Shown: positions 54,738-63,861 of the stretch, one piece after another
How positions within the stretch are numbered: position 1 is the first letter of the stretch
Layout: every line of letters begins with the position of its first letter
Assembly: GCA_011391595.1 (NCBI GenBank)
Contig: JAABQG010000001.1
Coordinates: 1 to 64,000, forward strand
Direction of reading: 5' to 3'
Length of the DNA: 64,000 bases
DNA from: Hydrogenophaga sp.
GTDB lineage: Bacteria; Pseudomonadota; Gammaproteobacteria; Burkholderiales; Burkholderiaceae_C
Position numbers and translations under genes: made by a program
The notes under the pieces: generated by a model
The model's database searches: none
The model's input: the letters and a program-made list of their open reading frames with translations, nothing else
Told to the model about the DNA's origin: nothing

Positions 54738-56003
54738 TCAGGCCTTCTTCGCGGCTTCCCGGTACACCAGTAGCGGCGGCTTGCATTCCTCGATGGTGGA
54801 CTCGTCGACCACCACTTTTTCGACGTTTGCGGTGTTGGGCAGATCAAACATGGTGTCAATCAGGGCCTGCTCCAGTATTGAACGCAGACCCCGCGCGCCA
54901 GTTTTACGCGCCAGTGCCTTGCGGGCGATGGCCTTGAGCGCGGAAGGCCTGATTTCCAGATCAACCCCTTCCATGGCGAGCAGCTTTCCGAACTGCTTGC
55001 TCAGTGCATTCTTGGGCTCGGTGAGAATCTGCACCAGCGCATCCTCGCTCAACTCGGCCAGCGCAGCAATGACGGGCATGCGGCCCACGAGTTCCGGAAT
55101 CAGCCCGAACTTGATCAGGTCTTCCGGCTCGATCTCATTGAACACATCCGTCAATGAGCGCTGCTTCTTGCTCTTGACGATGGCACCAAACCCAATGCCC
55201 GAGGCCTCCGTACGGTTCTCGATGACTTTTTCCAGGCCGGCAAAGGCGCCGCCGCAAATGAACAGGATATTGGTCGTGTCCACCTGCAGGAAATCCTGGT
55301 TCGGATGCTTGCGTCCGCCTTGCGGCGGCACGCTGGCCATGGTGCCTTCGATTAGCTTGAGCAAGGCCTGCTGTACACCCTCGCCCGACACGTCGCGCGT
55401 GATCGAGGGGTTGTCGGACTTGCGCGAGATCTTGTCGATCTCGTCGATATAGACGATTCCGCGCTGCGCCCGCTCCACCTCGTAGTTGCAGCTCTGCAGC
55501 AACTTGGCAACGATGTTCTCGACATCCTCGCCCACATAACCGGCCTCAGTCAGCGTGGTGGCGTCCGCCATCACAAAGGGCACGTCGAGCATGCGCGCCA
55601 GGGTCTGGGCCAGAAGGGTCTTGCCGGAACCGGTCGGACCGATCAGAAGTATGTTGCTCTTGGCCAGTTCGACATCGTCTTTCTTGGCTTTTTCCTTGTG
55701 CCGCAGGCGCTTGTAGTGGTTGTAGACGGCGACCGCGAGTGTGCGTTTCGCTTTTTCCTGGCCGATCACGTAGTTGTCGAGGTTGGCCTTGATCTCGCTG
55801 GGCGTGGGCAATTCGCCACGCGCCTCACGCCCGTCGGTTACTGCGGGCAGTTCGTCACGGATGATCTCGTTGCACAGATCGATGCACTCGTCACAGATGA
55901 ATACCGAAGGCCCGGCGATCAGCTTCTTCACTTCGTGCTGGCTCTTGCCGCAGAAAGAGCAGTACAGGGTTTTTTCGGTTGAAGAGCCTTTTTTTTCGGC
56001 CAT
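54738..56003 (-). CDS. clpX: ClpX ATPase, specificity subunit of ClpXP
   Basis: 421-aa unfoldase. The N-terminal zinc-binding domain has four cysteines ([17 protein letters not shown] and CDECIDLC). Walker A is GPTGSGKT, and [19 protein letters not shown] carries Walker B. It recognises tagged substrates and feeds ClpP. A terminator precedes the gene, so it may also have its own promoter. Confidence 0.97.
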   Translation of the reverse strand: MAEKKGSSTEKTLYCSFCGKSQHEVKKLIAGPSVFICDECIDLCNEIIRDELPAVTDGREARGELPTPSEIKANLDNYVIGQEKAKRTLAVAVYNHYKRLRHKEKAKKDDVELAKSNILLIGPTGSGKTLLAQTLARMLDVPFVMADATTLTEAGYVGEDVENIVAKLLQSCNYEVERAQRGIVYIDEIDKISRKSDNPSITRDVSGEGVQQALLKLIEGTMASVPPQGGRKHPNQDFLQVDTTNILFICGGAFAGLEKVIENRTEASGIGFGAIVKSKKQRSLTDVFNEIEPEDLIKFGLIPELVGRMPVIAALAELSEDALVQILTEPKNALSKQFGKLLAMEGVDLEIRPSALKAIARKALARKTGARGLRSILEQALIDTMFDLPNTANVEKVVVDESTIEECKPPLLVYREAAKKA

Positions 56004-56043
56004 GTGGGCAGTGCCTCGTTACAGGGGTTCCGAATGATAACCA

Positions 56044-56078
56044 AATAAAAACGGCGTCTTCTGCGAAGAAAACGCCGC
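56044..56078 (-). terminator. Terminator-like hairpin between clpP and clpX
   Basis: On the minus strand CGGCGT and ACGCCG close an 11-pair stem containing TTCT/AGAA and a short TCGC loop, followed by TTTTTATT. It could attenuate transcription from clpP into clpX. Confidence 0.75.
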
Positions 56079-56109
56079 TTCAGCGCGTGGCCCGTTCAGA
56101 GATGACGGG

Positions 56110-56718
56110 TTAGGGACGCTTCGAAATCACTTGATCAACCAGACCGTATTCCTTGGACTCCTCAGCGGAGAGGTAGTAGTCGCGCTCGGTGTCGCGCTCG
56201 ATCTTCTCCAGCGGCTGTCCCGTGCAATCGGCCAGGATCTTGTTCAGTTGCTGACGGGTCTTGAGGATTTCGCGCGCCGAAATCTCGATTTCAGTCGCCT
56301 GGCCCTGGGCTCCACCCGACGGCTGATGGATCATGATTTTGGAATTGGGCAACGAAAAGCGCTTGCCCTTGGCGCCTGCCGCCAGCAGGAAGGCGCCCAT
56401 GCTCGCGGCGAAACCGGTGCACAGCGTCGACACATCCGGCTTGATGAAATTCATCGTGTCGTAGATGGCCATGCCGGCACTCACCGAGCCGCCAGGCGAG
56501 TTGATGTAGAACGAAATGTCCTTCTCGGGATTCTCGCTTTCGAGAAAAAGCAGTTGGGCGACGACCAGATTGGCGGTCTGGTCGTTGACCGGACCCACAA
56601 GAAAAATCACCCGCTCCTTGAGCAGGCGCGAATAGATGTCGTAGGACCGCTCACCGCGACCTGATTGCTCGATGACCATCGGCACCATGCCAAGGCCTTG
56701 AATGTCCAGTGCGCTCAT
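56110..56718 (-). CDS. clpP: ClpP protease subunit
   Basis: 202-aa serine protease. Catalytic Ser in [13 protein letters not shown], His in [12 protein letters not shown] and the Asp region [19 protein letters not shown] are all present. The ATG at 56718 has GGAGA upstream. It lies between tig (124 bp) and clpX. It forms a 14-mer that degrades proteins with ClpX. Confidence 0.97.
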   Translation of the reverse strand: MSALDIQGLGMVPMVIEQSGRGERSYDIYSRLLKERVIFLVGPVNDQTANLVVAQLLFLESENPEKDISFYINSPGGSVSAGMAIYDTMNFIKPDVSTLCTGFAASMGAFLLAAGAKGKRFSLPNSKIMIHQPSGGAQGQATEIEISAREILKTRQQLNKILADCTGQPLEKIERDTERDYYLSAEESKEYGLVDQVISKRP

Positions 56719-56842
56719 TTTTTCTCCTGCGTATGCAAATACTGTACCGAAAAACAGACTACCCCAGACAAGGTGGGGCCTGTCAACCGGACTGCAAGTC
56801 CGGCCCAAGCCCCGGTCAGGTCATGCAAAGGGACGGCTGCAA

Positions 56843-58156
56843 TCAGCCTTGCTGACCCATCAATTCATCGAACGAGACGGTCTTTTCACTGATCTTGGCC
56901 TTGGCCAGTACGAAGTCGGTCACATTGTTCTCGATCACAACCGCCTCAACCTCGGCCATCCGGCGGTTATCGCTGAGGTACCAGCGCACCACCTCGGCGG
57001 GCTTTTCATAACTGGCGGCGAGTTCTTCGACGTGTGCCTTGAGTTGCTCGGGCTTGGCGTGCAGTTCGTTGGCGCGAACCAGTTCGGCCACCACCAGCCC
57101 CAAGCGTACGCGGCGCTCCGCCTGCGGCCGGAACACATCGTCCGGAATCGGTGCCTTTTCGGCGTCCTTGATGCCGCGCTGCTTGAGTTCGGCGCGCGCA
57201 CCTTCGAGCAGACGCTCCACCTCGGACTGCACGCTGGCCTTGGGCAGGTCGAGCTCGGCCTTGGCAACCAAGGCGTCCATGACCGCCTGCTTGTTGCGTG
57301 CCAGCAGACGGAACTTGACTTCGCGCTCCAGATTCTTCCTGATGTCTGCGCGCAGCGCTTCTACCGTGCCATCTTCGATACCAAGTGACTTGGCGAGCGC
57401 CTCATTGACCTCGGGCAGATGGGCTGCCTCGATCTTCTTGATCGTGACCATGAAGTCAGCTGTCTTGCCGGCCACGTCCTTGCCATGGTAGTCGTCGGGG
57501 AAGGCCAGCGGGAAAGTCTTGCTCTCGCCCGACTTCATGCCGCGCACGGCTTGCTCAAATTCCTTGAGCATCTGGCCTTCGCCGACCAGGAACTGGAAAT
57601 CCTCGGCCTTGCCGCCCGAGAAGGTCTCGCCGTCAATCTTGCCCTCAAAGTCCACCGTGACGCGGTCGCCCTCCTGGGCCGCGGCATCCATCGCGCGCTG
57701 CGCGAAAGTACGGCGCTGCTTGCGCAGGATGTCGATGGTCTTGTCAATCGCCGCATCGCTGACTTCAGCGGTGATTTTTTCAACTTCGGCCGTGGTCAGG
57801 TCGCCGATCCGCACTTCGGGGTAGACCTCAAACACCGCGTCAAAGGCCAGTTCGCCTTCGCCAGATTGCTCTTTTTCGGTGATGCGGGGCTGGCCAGCGA
57901 CACGAAGTTTGGCCTCGTTGGCGGCCGTGGCAAAAGCCTCGCCCACCTTGTCGTTCATCACCTCATAGTGCACGGAATAGCCGTAGCGCTGTGCCACCAC
58001 GTTCATCGGCACCTTGCCGGGGCGGAAGCCGTCCATTTTCACGGTGCGCGCCAGCTTTTTCAGGCGCGAGTCCACTTCGGACTGGATCACGTTGACGGGG
58101 AGCGTCAGCGTCATCTTGCGCTCAAGCTTTTCAAGGGTTTCTACAGTCACAGCCAT
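56843..58156 (-). CDS. tig: Trigger factor
   Basis: 437-aa ribosome-bound chaperone. The ribosome-binding domain has the signature [17 protein letters not shown] (position about 45), followed by an FKBP-type peptidyl-prolyl isomerase domain ([20 protein letters not shown]) and a helical C-terminal domain. The ATG at 58156 starts the standard [16 protein letters not shown] tRNA-Leu gene lies 21 bp upstream, so they probably share a transcript. Confidence 0.95.
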   Translation of the reverse strand: MAVTVETLEKLERKMTLTLPVNVIQSEVDSRLKKLARTVKMDGFRPGKVPMNVVAQRYGYSVHYEVMNDKVGEAFATAANEAKLRVAGQPRITEKEQSGEGELAFDAVFEVYPEVRIGDLTTAEVEKITAEVSDAAIDKTIDILRKQRRTFAQRAMDAAAQEGDRVTVDFEGKIDGETFSGGKAEDFQFLVGEGQMLKEFEQAVRGMKSGESKTFPLAFPDDYHGKDVAGKTADFMVTIKKIEAAHLPEVNEALAKSLGIEDGTVEALRADIRKNLEREVKFRLLARNKQAVMDALVAKAELDLPKASVQSEVERLLEGARAELKQRGIKDAEKAPIPDDVFRPQAERRVRLGLVVAELVRANELHAKPEQLKAHVEELAASYEKPAEVVRWYLSDNRRMAEVEAVVIENNVTDFVLAKAKISEKTVSFDELMGQQG

Positions 58157-58177
58157 GATATGAATTTCTCTCGTTAG

Positions 58178-58264
58178 TGGTGCGCGGGGCGGGACTCGAA
58201 CCCGCACGGTATTGCTACCGTCAGGACCTAAACCTGGTGCGTCTACCAATTTCGCCACCCGCGC
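58178..58264 (-). tRNA. tRNA-Leu (UAG)
   Basis: GCGCGGG acceptor stem, anticodon loop TTTAGGT, long variable arm, GGTTCGAGTCC T-arm and encoded CCA. It ends 21 bp before the tig start. Confidence 0.95.
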
Positions 58265-58402
58265 GGGCTTGAAAACAGTCACGGGCGGCCTGCAGGCATC
58301 GCGGCAGACCGCAAGACCCTTCGACCAGCCGCATGAAATCGGTCAACCTTTTATTTTAACCGCGAACGCCCCCGCCACCGGCGCCGCTACCGCAGAACCC
58401 TC

Positions 58403-61400
58403 TCAGGGCAGGACCACCGGCTCGCGCTTGATGCGAAACCACGCCGCATACATGGCCGGCAAGGCCAGCAAGGTCAGTGCCGTCGCCACAACCAGCCCGC
58501 CCATGATGGCCACCGCCATCGGCCCCCAGAACACAGAGCGCGACAGCGGGATCATGGCCAGCACAGCCGCGGCGGCCGTCAGCACGATGGGGCGCAGCCG
58601 GCGCACGGCTGACTCGACGATCGCGTCCCAGGCCGGAACACCGCGGGCACGGTCCTGCTCGATCTGGTCGATCAGGATCACCGAGTTGCGCTGGATCATG
58701 CCCATGAGAGCAATCACCCCGAGCAGCGCGACAAACCCGAACGGCCGGTTCAGCGCCAGCAGGGCCGCCGCCACGCCCGCAATGCCCAGGGGCCCGGTCA
58801 GGAAGACCAGCATGGCGCGGCTGAAGCTGTGCAACTGCAGCATCAACAGCGTGAAGGTGATGAACAGCATGATCGGAATGCCCGCGGCGATCGAGGCGGA
58901 GCCCTTGGAGCTTTCCTCCACAGCACCCGCCACTTCGATGCGGTAGTCGCCCAGACCTGACGAAGCCCACTGGACCTCCAGCGCCTTGAGTTGCGGCAGC
59001 AGTTCGGCAGAAACTGTCGCGCCCTGCAGGCCTTCGACGATGTCGCTCTGCACGGTGATGGCATAGTCGCGGTTCTCACGCCACATCACGCCGGGCTCCC
59101 AGGTGAAGGCCGGCCTGGCGATCTGCGTCAGCGGAATCGACTTTCCGGATGCTGTCGGCAGGTAGGCGTTGCCAATGTCGGTGATGGCATTGCGCTCGTC
59201 CAGCGGCTGGCGCAGCACGATGTCAATCAGCTTGTCACCCTCACGATACTGGCCGACGGTGGAGCCGGCCAGGATGGTCCTGGAGGCCTGCGCGATGGAC
59301 TGGCTGGTGACGCCGAGCGCGCGCGCCTTGGCCTGGTCCACCTCCAGGCGCAACACCTTGATCGACTCGTTCCAGTTGTCGTTCACGCCGCGGGTGTTCG
59401 GGCTCTGCCGCATCAGCGCCTTGACTTCGTCGGCACGCTCGCGCAGCACCAGCGGATCGAGCCCCACCACGCGGAACTGCACCGGATAGGGCACGGGCGG
59501 CCCGTTCGGCAGCAGCTTCACGCGTCCGCGCGCCTCGGGAAATTCCTCGGCCAGCACGGCCGGCAGTCTGACGCGCAAGGCTTCGCGGGTCTTCAGGTCC
59601 TTTGCCAGCACGATCAACTGCGACACGTTGGTCTGCGGGAATATCTGGTCCAGCGGCAAATAGAAGCGCGGCACACCCGAGCCGACCCACTGGCTGACCG
59701 ACGTCACGCCCGGCTCCGCCATCAGTCGTGCCTCCACGCGCCTGGCGACTTCCTCGGTCGTCGCAAAAGCCGTGCCCTCGGCATGCCACAGATCCACCAG
59801 GATTTCACGGCGGCTCGAATCCGGGAAGAACTGCTGCTGGACCTTGCCCATGCCCAGGATGCCCATCGCAAACATCAGCACCGTGGCGCCGATGGTGATC
59901 CAGCGGTGCTCCACGCACCAGTTCACCAATCTTCGAAAGGTTTTGTAAAACGCGCTGTCGAACATCTCATGGGGCTCGTCGTGCGCGGAGTCCCCCGCGG
60001 AGGCCGCAACGACATGGGGGGGCGTTTTAAGCAGCAGTGTGCCCAGGTAGGGCACGAAGTAGACCGACACGATCCAGCTCAGCACCAGCGCGATCACAGT
60101 GACGGCAAATATGGCGAAGGTGTACTCGCCTGTCACCGACTTGGCAATGCCGATCGGCAGGAAGCCCGCTGCTGTGATCAGCGTGCCGGTCAGCATCGGC
60201 ATGGCGGTCAGCTCGTAGGCGAAAGTGGCGGCGCGCACCTTGTCGTAGCCCTCCTCCATCTTGCGCACCATCATCTCGACCGCAATGATGGCGTCGTCCA
60301 CCAGAAGGCCCAGCGCAATGATCAGCGAGCCCAGCGAGATCTTGTGCAGCCCGATGCCCCAGTAGTGCATGGCCAGGAAGGTCATGGCCAGCACCAGCGG
60401 AATCGTGATACCCACCACCAGGCCGGGCCGGATGTCCAGCGTCCAGCGACGCCACAGCGGATGCGTGCCCGGCCGCTTGTGCAACCCCAGGCTGATGAAG
60501 CTGACGGCCAGCACGATGGCCACGGCCTCGATCAGCACCTTGACGAACTCGTTGACCGAGGTGGCCACCGCCGTCGGCTGGTCCTGTACCTGCACCAGTC
60601 TCATGCCCAGCGGCAGTGCCTTGTCAAAGTGTTCCGTCACCTTGGTCAGCGCCTTGCCCAACGCAATGATGTCGCCCCCCTTGGCCATCGAAACCCCCAG
60701 CGCCAGGACGGCCTTGCCCTGGTGGCGCACCTTGATGACCGGCGGATCGACATAGCCGCGCCGGATCTCGGCGATGTCAGACAGCCGGATCTGCGCCCCC
60801 GAGCTGCCCCGTATCGGCATGGCCTTGAGGTCCTCGATGGCATTGAACTGGCCGGCCACGCGCACCTGCACCACGTCCAGCGGCGTCTGCACGGCGCCAG
60901 CGGACTCCACGGCGTTCTGCTGGCCCAGCTGGCTCAGCACGGCATTCATGTCCAGCCCAAGCTGGGCCAGGCGTTTCTGCGAGATCTCGATGTAGAGCTT
61001 CTCGTCTTGCACGCCAAAGAGCTCGACCTTGGCGACATCTGGCACGCGCAGCAGCTTCTGGCGCACGTCGTCGGCAAAGGTCTTGACCTCGGCATCGCTG
61101 AAGCCGTCGGATTCCAGCGCGTAGATCACGCCATACACATCGCCGAACTCGTCATTGAAGAACGGCCCCACCACACCCTGCGGCAGGGTGCCCTTCATGT
61201 CGGAGATCTTCTTGCGCACCGTGTACCAGACGTTGGGAACGTCGGCGGCTTTGGAAGAGTCCTTGATCTGGAAAATGATCTGCGACTCGCCCGGCTTCGA
61301 GTAGCTGCGAATCTTGTCGGCGTAGGGCACTTCCTGCAGCGTGCGTTCGATCTTGTCGGTCACCTGCTCGGCCACCTGCTGCGCCGTGGCGCCGGGCCAA

Positions 61401-61576
61401 TAGGTGCGCACGACCATGGCGCGGAATGTGAAGGGCGGGTCTTCGTCCTGGCCGAGCTGGAAATAGGCGGCAAAGCCCAGCAGCATCAGGACGATCATCA
61501 GGAAACGCGTGAGTGCGTCGTGCTCCAGCGCCCAGCGAGAGATGTTGAAGGACTTTTCGGGATGCGTGTGCTTCAT
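58403..61576 (-). CDS. RND efflux transporter permease subunit (AcrB/HAE1-like)
   Basis: 1057-aa inner membrane proton antiporter. It has twelve transmembrane helices in two repeats, two large periplasmic loops, LVDDAIIAVEMMVRKMEEG with acidic residues in the helix, and GEYTFAIFAVTVIALVLSW before the first C-terminal loop. It pairs with the adaptor gene 7 bp upstream. No outer membrane factor gene is adjacent, so it probably uses a shared TolC-like channel. The ATG at 61576 gives the MKHTHPEKSFNISRWAL N-terminus. Substrate not known. Confidence 0.92.
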   Translation of the reverse strand: MKHTHPEKSFNISRWALEHDALTRFLMIVLMLLGFAAYFQLGQDEDPPFTFRAMVVRTYWPGATAQQVAEQVTDKIERTLQEVPYADKIRSYSKPGESQIIFQIKDSSKAADVPNVWYTVRKKISDMKGTLPQGVVGPFFNDEFGDVYGVIYALESDGFSDAEVKTFADDVRQKLLRVPDVAKVELFGVQDEKLYIEISQKRLAQLGLDMNAVLSQLGQQNAVESAGAVQTPLDVVQVRVAGQFNAIEDLKAMPIRGSSGAQIRLSDIAEIRRGYVDPPVIKVRHQGKAVLALGVSMAKGGDIIALGKALTKVTEHFDKALPLGMRLVQVQDQPTAVATSVNEFVKVLIEAVAIVLAVSFISLGLHKRPGTHPLWRRWTLDIRPGLVVGITIPLVLAMTFLAMHYWGIGLHKISLGSLIIALGLLVDDAIIAVEMMVRKMEEGYDKVRAATFAYELTAMPMLTGTLITAAGFLPIGIAKSVTGEYTFAIFAVTVIALVLSWIVSVYFVPYLGTLLLKTPPHVVAASAGDSAHDEPHEMFDSAFYKTFRRLVNWCVEHRWITIGATVLMFAMGILGMGKVQQQFFPDSSRREILVDLWHAEGTAFATTEEVARRVEARLMAEPGVTSVSQWVGSGVPRFYLPLDQIFPQTNVSQLIVLAKDLKTREALRVRLPAVLAEEFPEARGRVKLLPNGPPVPYPVQFRVVGLDPLVLRERADEVKALMRQSPNTRGVNDNWNESIKVLRLEVDQAKARALGVTSQSIAQASRTILAGSTVGQYREGDKLIDIVLRQPLDERNAITDIGNAYLPTASGKSIPLTQIARPAFTWEPGVMWRENRDYAITVQSDIVEGLQGATVSAELLPQLKALEVQWASSGLGDYRIEVAGAVEESSKGSASIAAGIPIMLFITFTLLMLQLHSFSRAMLVFLTGPLGIAGVAAALLALNRPFGFVALLGVIALMGMIQRNSVILIDQIEQDRARGVPAWDAIVESAVRRLRPIVLTAAAAVLAMIPLSRSVFWGPMAVAIMGGLVVATALTLLALPAMYAAWFRIKREPVVLP

Positions 61577-61583
61577 GAGCGCC

Positions 61584-62846
61584 TCACCGGGCAGCAGATG
61601 CGCTGGAGGTGGCCGACGTGGGCACGGCAGGAGCAGCGGGCGATGACGCCGAAGCTTTCGCGGGCGGCGCCAGCGCCTCGGAGGCTCCCGTCTTAATAGC
61701 ATCCTGTGACCTAGCGACGCTGGAATCCGGCCCGTTTGGCTTGTAAATGGTGACCTTCTGGCCGGGCGCGAGCACGTGCACGCCAGCGGACACCACCTTC
61801 TGGCCTGGCTGCAGCCCACTGGCGATCACCGCCTCGTTGCCGTCGGCCGTGGCGATCTGCACCGGCTGCGAGCGCACCGTCATGGTCGCGGTGTCCAGCA
61901 CCCACACGGCGGAGCCCTTGCCTTCCTGGCGCAGCGCGCTGGTGGGAAGCTTGATGACACCGGCGGTGGCCTGCGCGGGCACCGCCGGAACGACATACAC
62001 GGTCGCGCCCAGCGGCAGGGCTTCCAGGGCCTGCTGCGCGGCCAGCGTCACCTTGACCGCGTAGGTACGCGTCACCGGGTCGGCACTGGCCGCCACCTCG
62101 CGCACCACGCCCTGCAAAGGCGCGCCGCCCGACCAGGACCGCACCGCGACGCCCGAGCCCAACGGCAGGCGCGCCAGCTTGTCCTCCGGCACGGCAAACA
62201 CCACGTCCCGCGGACCGTCCTGGGCGATGCGCACCACCGGCGCGCCTGCGGTCACCACCTGACCGGCCTCGGCCTCCACCGCCGTGATCACGCCGGACAC
62301 ATCGGCCACCAGCCGGGTGTAGCCGGTCTGGTTGCCTTGTCCGGCCAGCTGTGCCTGCGCCTGGTCCAGCGTGGCCTGCGCGGCCTTCAGCGTCGCCTCG
62401 CGTCGTTCAAGCTCCGCACCGCTGATGAAGTTTTGCTCCTTCAATTCCCTGTAGCGTTTCAGGTCCGCGGCGGCCAGATCGCGCTGCGTTGCGGCGGCGG
62501 TGACCTGGGCCCGGCCCGCGTCCGCGGCCAGCTGGTAATCGCGGGGGTCCAGTTGCGCCAGCAACTGCCCGGCTTTGACGCGTTGGCCCACCTCGGCCGT
62601 GCGCTGGGTGATCTTGCCGGCCACGCGAAAGCCCAGCCGCGACTCGACGCGCGCCTTGACCTCCCCTGCGTACTCGACGCCCGATTCGAAGGCGCCCAGG
62701 CCCACGGTCAGCACCTTGACCGAGCGCACCGGCTCTTCCGGGGGTGCAGAACGCGAACAGGCCCCCAGCATCAGGGCGGTCACGACGGCGGCCAAGGTCC
62801 AATACGTCCTGGCACGACGGAAGGCGGGCGAAAATGGGTGCATCAT
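61584..62846 (-). CDS. RND efflux periplasmic adaptor lipoprotein (membrane fusion protein)
   Basis: 420-aa adaptor. A signal with lipobox LMLGAC is followed by barrel-sandwich sequence (FRVAGKITQRTAEVGQRVKAGQLL), an alpha-hairpin (AAATQRDLAAADLKRYREL to QAQAQLAGQG) and beta-barrel parts ending QKVVSAGVHVLAPGQKV. The C-terminal tail is low-complexity Ala/Ser/Pro. It includes ARSQDAIK, encoded by a copy of the dispersed repeat. The strong promoter upstream overlaps a TetR-like palindrome. Confidence 0.9.
   Translation of the reverse strand: MMHPFSPAFRRARTYWTLAAVVTALMLGACSRSAPPEEPVRSVKVLTVGLGAFESGVEYAGEVKARVESRLGFRVAGKITQRTAEVGQRVKAGQLLAQLDPRDYQLAADAGRAQVTAAATQRDLAAADLKRYRELKEQNFISGAELERREATLKAAQATLDQAQAQLAGQGNQTGYTRLVADVSGVITAVEAEAGQVVTAGAPVVRIAQDGPRDVVFAVPEDKLARLPLGSGVAVRSWSGGAPLQGVVREVAASADPVTRTYAVKVTLAAQQALEALPLGATVYVVPAVPAQATAGVIKLPTSALRQEGKGSAVWVLDTATMTVRSQPVQIATADGNEAVIASGLQPGQKVVSAGVHVLAPGQKVTIYKPNGPDSSVARSQDAIKTGASEALAPPAKASASSPAAPAVPTSATSSASAAR
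61696..61723 (+). repeat. Dispersed 28-bp repeat, copy 9 (inside the efflux adaptor gene)
   Basis: Reads ATAGC, 6 nt, TGACC, 5 nt, ACGCTGG, a full consensus match. It is antisense and in frame, in the variable C-terminal tail region. Confidence 0.78.
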
Positions 62847-62863
62847 GATCGGCGTGCGGCAAG

Positions 62864-62912
62864 TTAATGACTGACTGGTTAGTAATCTAGGGTAAATCCT
62901 GACCTGTGTCAA
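62864..62912 (-). promoter_or_regulatory. Promoter with overlapping palindromic operator for the RND operon
   Basis: On the minus strand TTGACA (62907-62912), a 17-bp spacer and TAGATT (62884-62889) form a near-consensus sigma70 promoter. A palindrome at 62864-62885 (TTACTAAC and GTCATTAA arms) overlaps and follows the -10, as expected of a TetR/AcrR-type repressor site. Confidence 0.7.
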
Positions 62913-62927
62913 GCGACAATCCCGGCC

Positions 62928-63797
62928 GTGCCTTCTGAAAAGACTCCCTTCGCCGCAGCTGCAGCAAAGTCCGCGCCACCGGTCGTCCACTACGAGAACT
63001 TTCCGGTCGCTTCCTGGCTGTGCCCGGCCCGCCTGCGCCCCGCCGTTGCCGCGATCTATGCCTTCGCCCGCACCGCCGATGACATTGCCGACGAAGGCGA
63101 TGCGCCGACGCAACAAAGGCTCGACGACCTGGCCGCCTTCCGCGCCGACCTGCGCGCCGCTGCCTGCGGCCAGCCAACATCCGCCCGCTGGGCCGGCATC
63201 TTCAGTCCGCTCTCAACCATCATCGCGCAGTTTGAATTGCCGTTGCCGCTGCTTGACAACTTGATCGATGCCTTCGAGCAGGACGTGATCAAGACCCGCG
63301 ACGGCGCCGGCTATGCAGACCGCACCGAGTTGCTGGACTATTGCAGCCGTTCGGCCAACCCGGTCGGCCGTCTGCTGTTGCACCTGTATGGCGTCCATGA
63401 CGACGAATCACTGGCGCAAAGCGACCAGATCTGCAGCGCCCTGCAGCTCATCAATTTCTGGCAAGACCTGAGCGTGGACATCCCCCGCGGCCGCTATTAC
63501 CTGCCCGGCGACCGCTGCACCGCGCTGGGCGTGGACCCGGCAAGCCTCGATCAAACCCCGCAAGCAACTTTATTGATAGCAGAAAATGTCCAGTGGACGC
63601 TGGATATGATGCAAAAAGGCTCAAGTCTCGTGAAAAAGGTGCCGGGGCGAGCCGGCTGGGAGCTGCGCCTGGTCGTGCAGGGCGGCCTGCGCATCCTGGA
63701 CAAGATCGACGCCCTGGACTACGCCACGCTGCAGGCCCGGCCCACTCTGTCGGCGTGGGACGCGCCGGTCATGCTGTGGCGAGCCCTGTGGATGTGA
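62928..63797 (+). CDS. hpnC: Squalene synthase HpnC (hydroxysqualene synthase)
   Basis: 289-aa squalene/phytoene synthase family enzyme of hopanoid synthesis, acting on presqualene diphosphate. It has the Asp-rich motifs AFARTADDIADEGD and INFWQDLSVDIPRGRYYLP. The start is a GTG at 62928. It is directly followed by hpnD. Residues LLIAENVQWTLDMMQKG are encoded by a repeat copy where relatives have a different helix, so the protein has probably been altered there. Confidence 0.9.
   Translation: MPSEKTPFAAAAAKSAPPVVHYENFPVASWLCPARLRPAVAAIYAFARTADDIADEGDAPTQQRLDDLAAFRADLRAAACGQPTSARWAGIFSPLSTIIAQFELPLPLLDNLIDAFEQDVIKTRDGAGYADRTELLDYCSRSANPVGRLLLHLYGVHDDESLAQSDQICSALQLINFWQDLSVDIPRGRYYLPGDRCTALGVDPASLDQTPQATLLIAENVQWTLDMMQKGSSLVKKVPGRAGWELRLVVQGGLRILDKIDALDYATLQARPTLSAWDAPVMLWRALWM
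63576..63603 (+). repeat. Dispersed 28-bp repeat, copy 10 (inside hpnC)
   Basis: Reads ATAGC, 6 nt, TGTCC, 5 nt, ACGCTGG, in frame and in the sense orientation. The AT-rich flank TTTATTG precedes it. Confidence 0.75.
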
Positions 63798-63861
63798 CAA
63801 TCGGTGCCAAGGCCCCCACGCCGACCTGCGTGGCGGCCCGCGAACCCAACCGCGCCTATCA

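Noticed and set aside
58991-61696. Very long open frame (about 900 codons) on the plus strand opposite the RND permease
   Set aside because: It has no recognisable domain, is rich in H, Q, R and D as shadows of GC-rich genes are, and the other strand encodes a complete permease with clear motifs.
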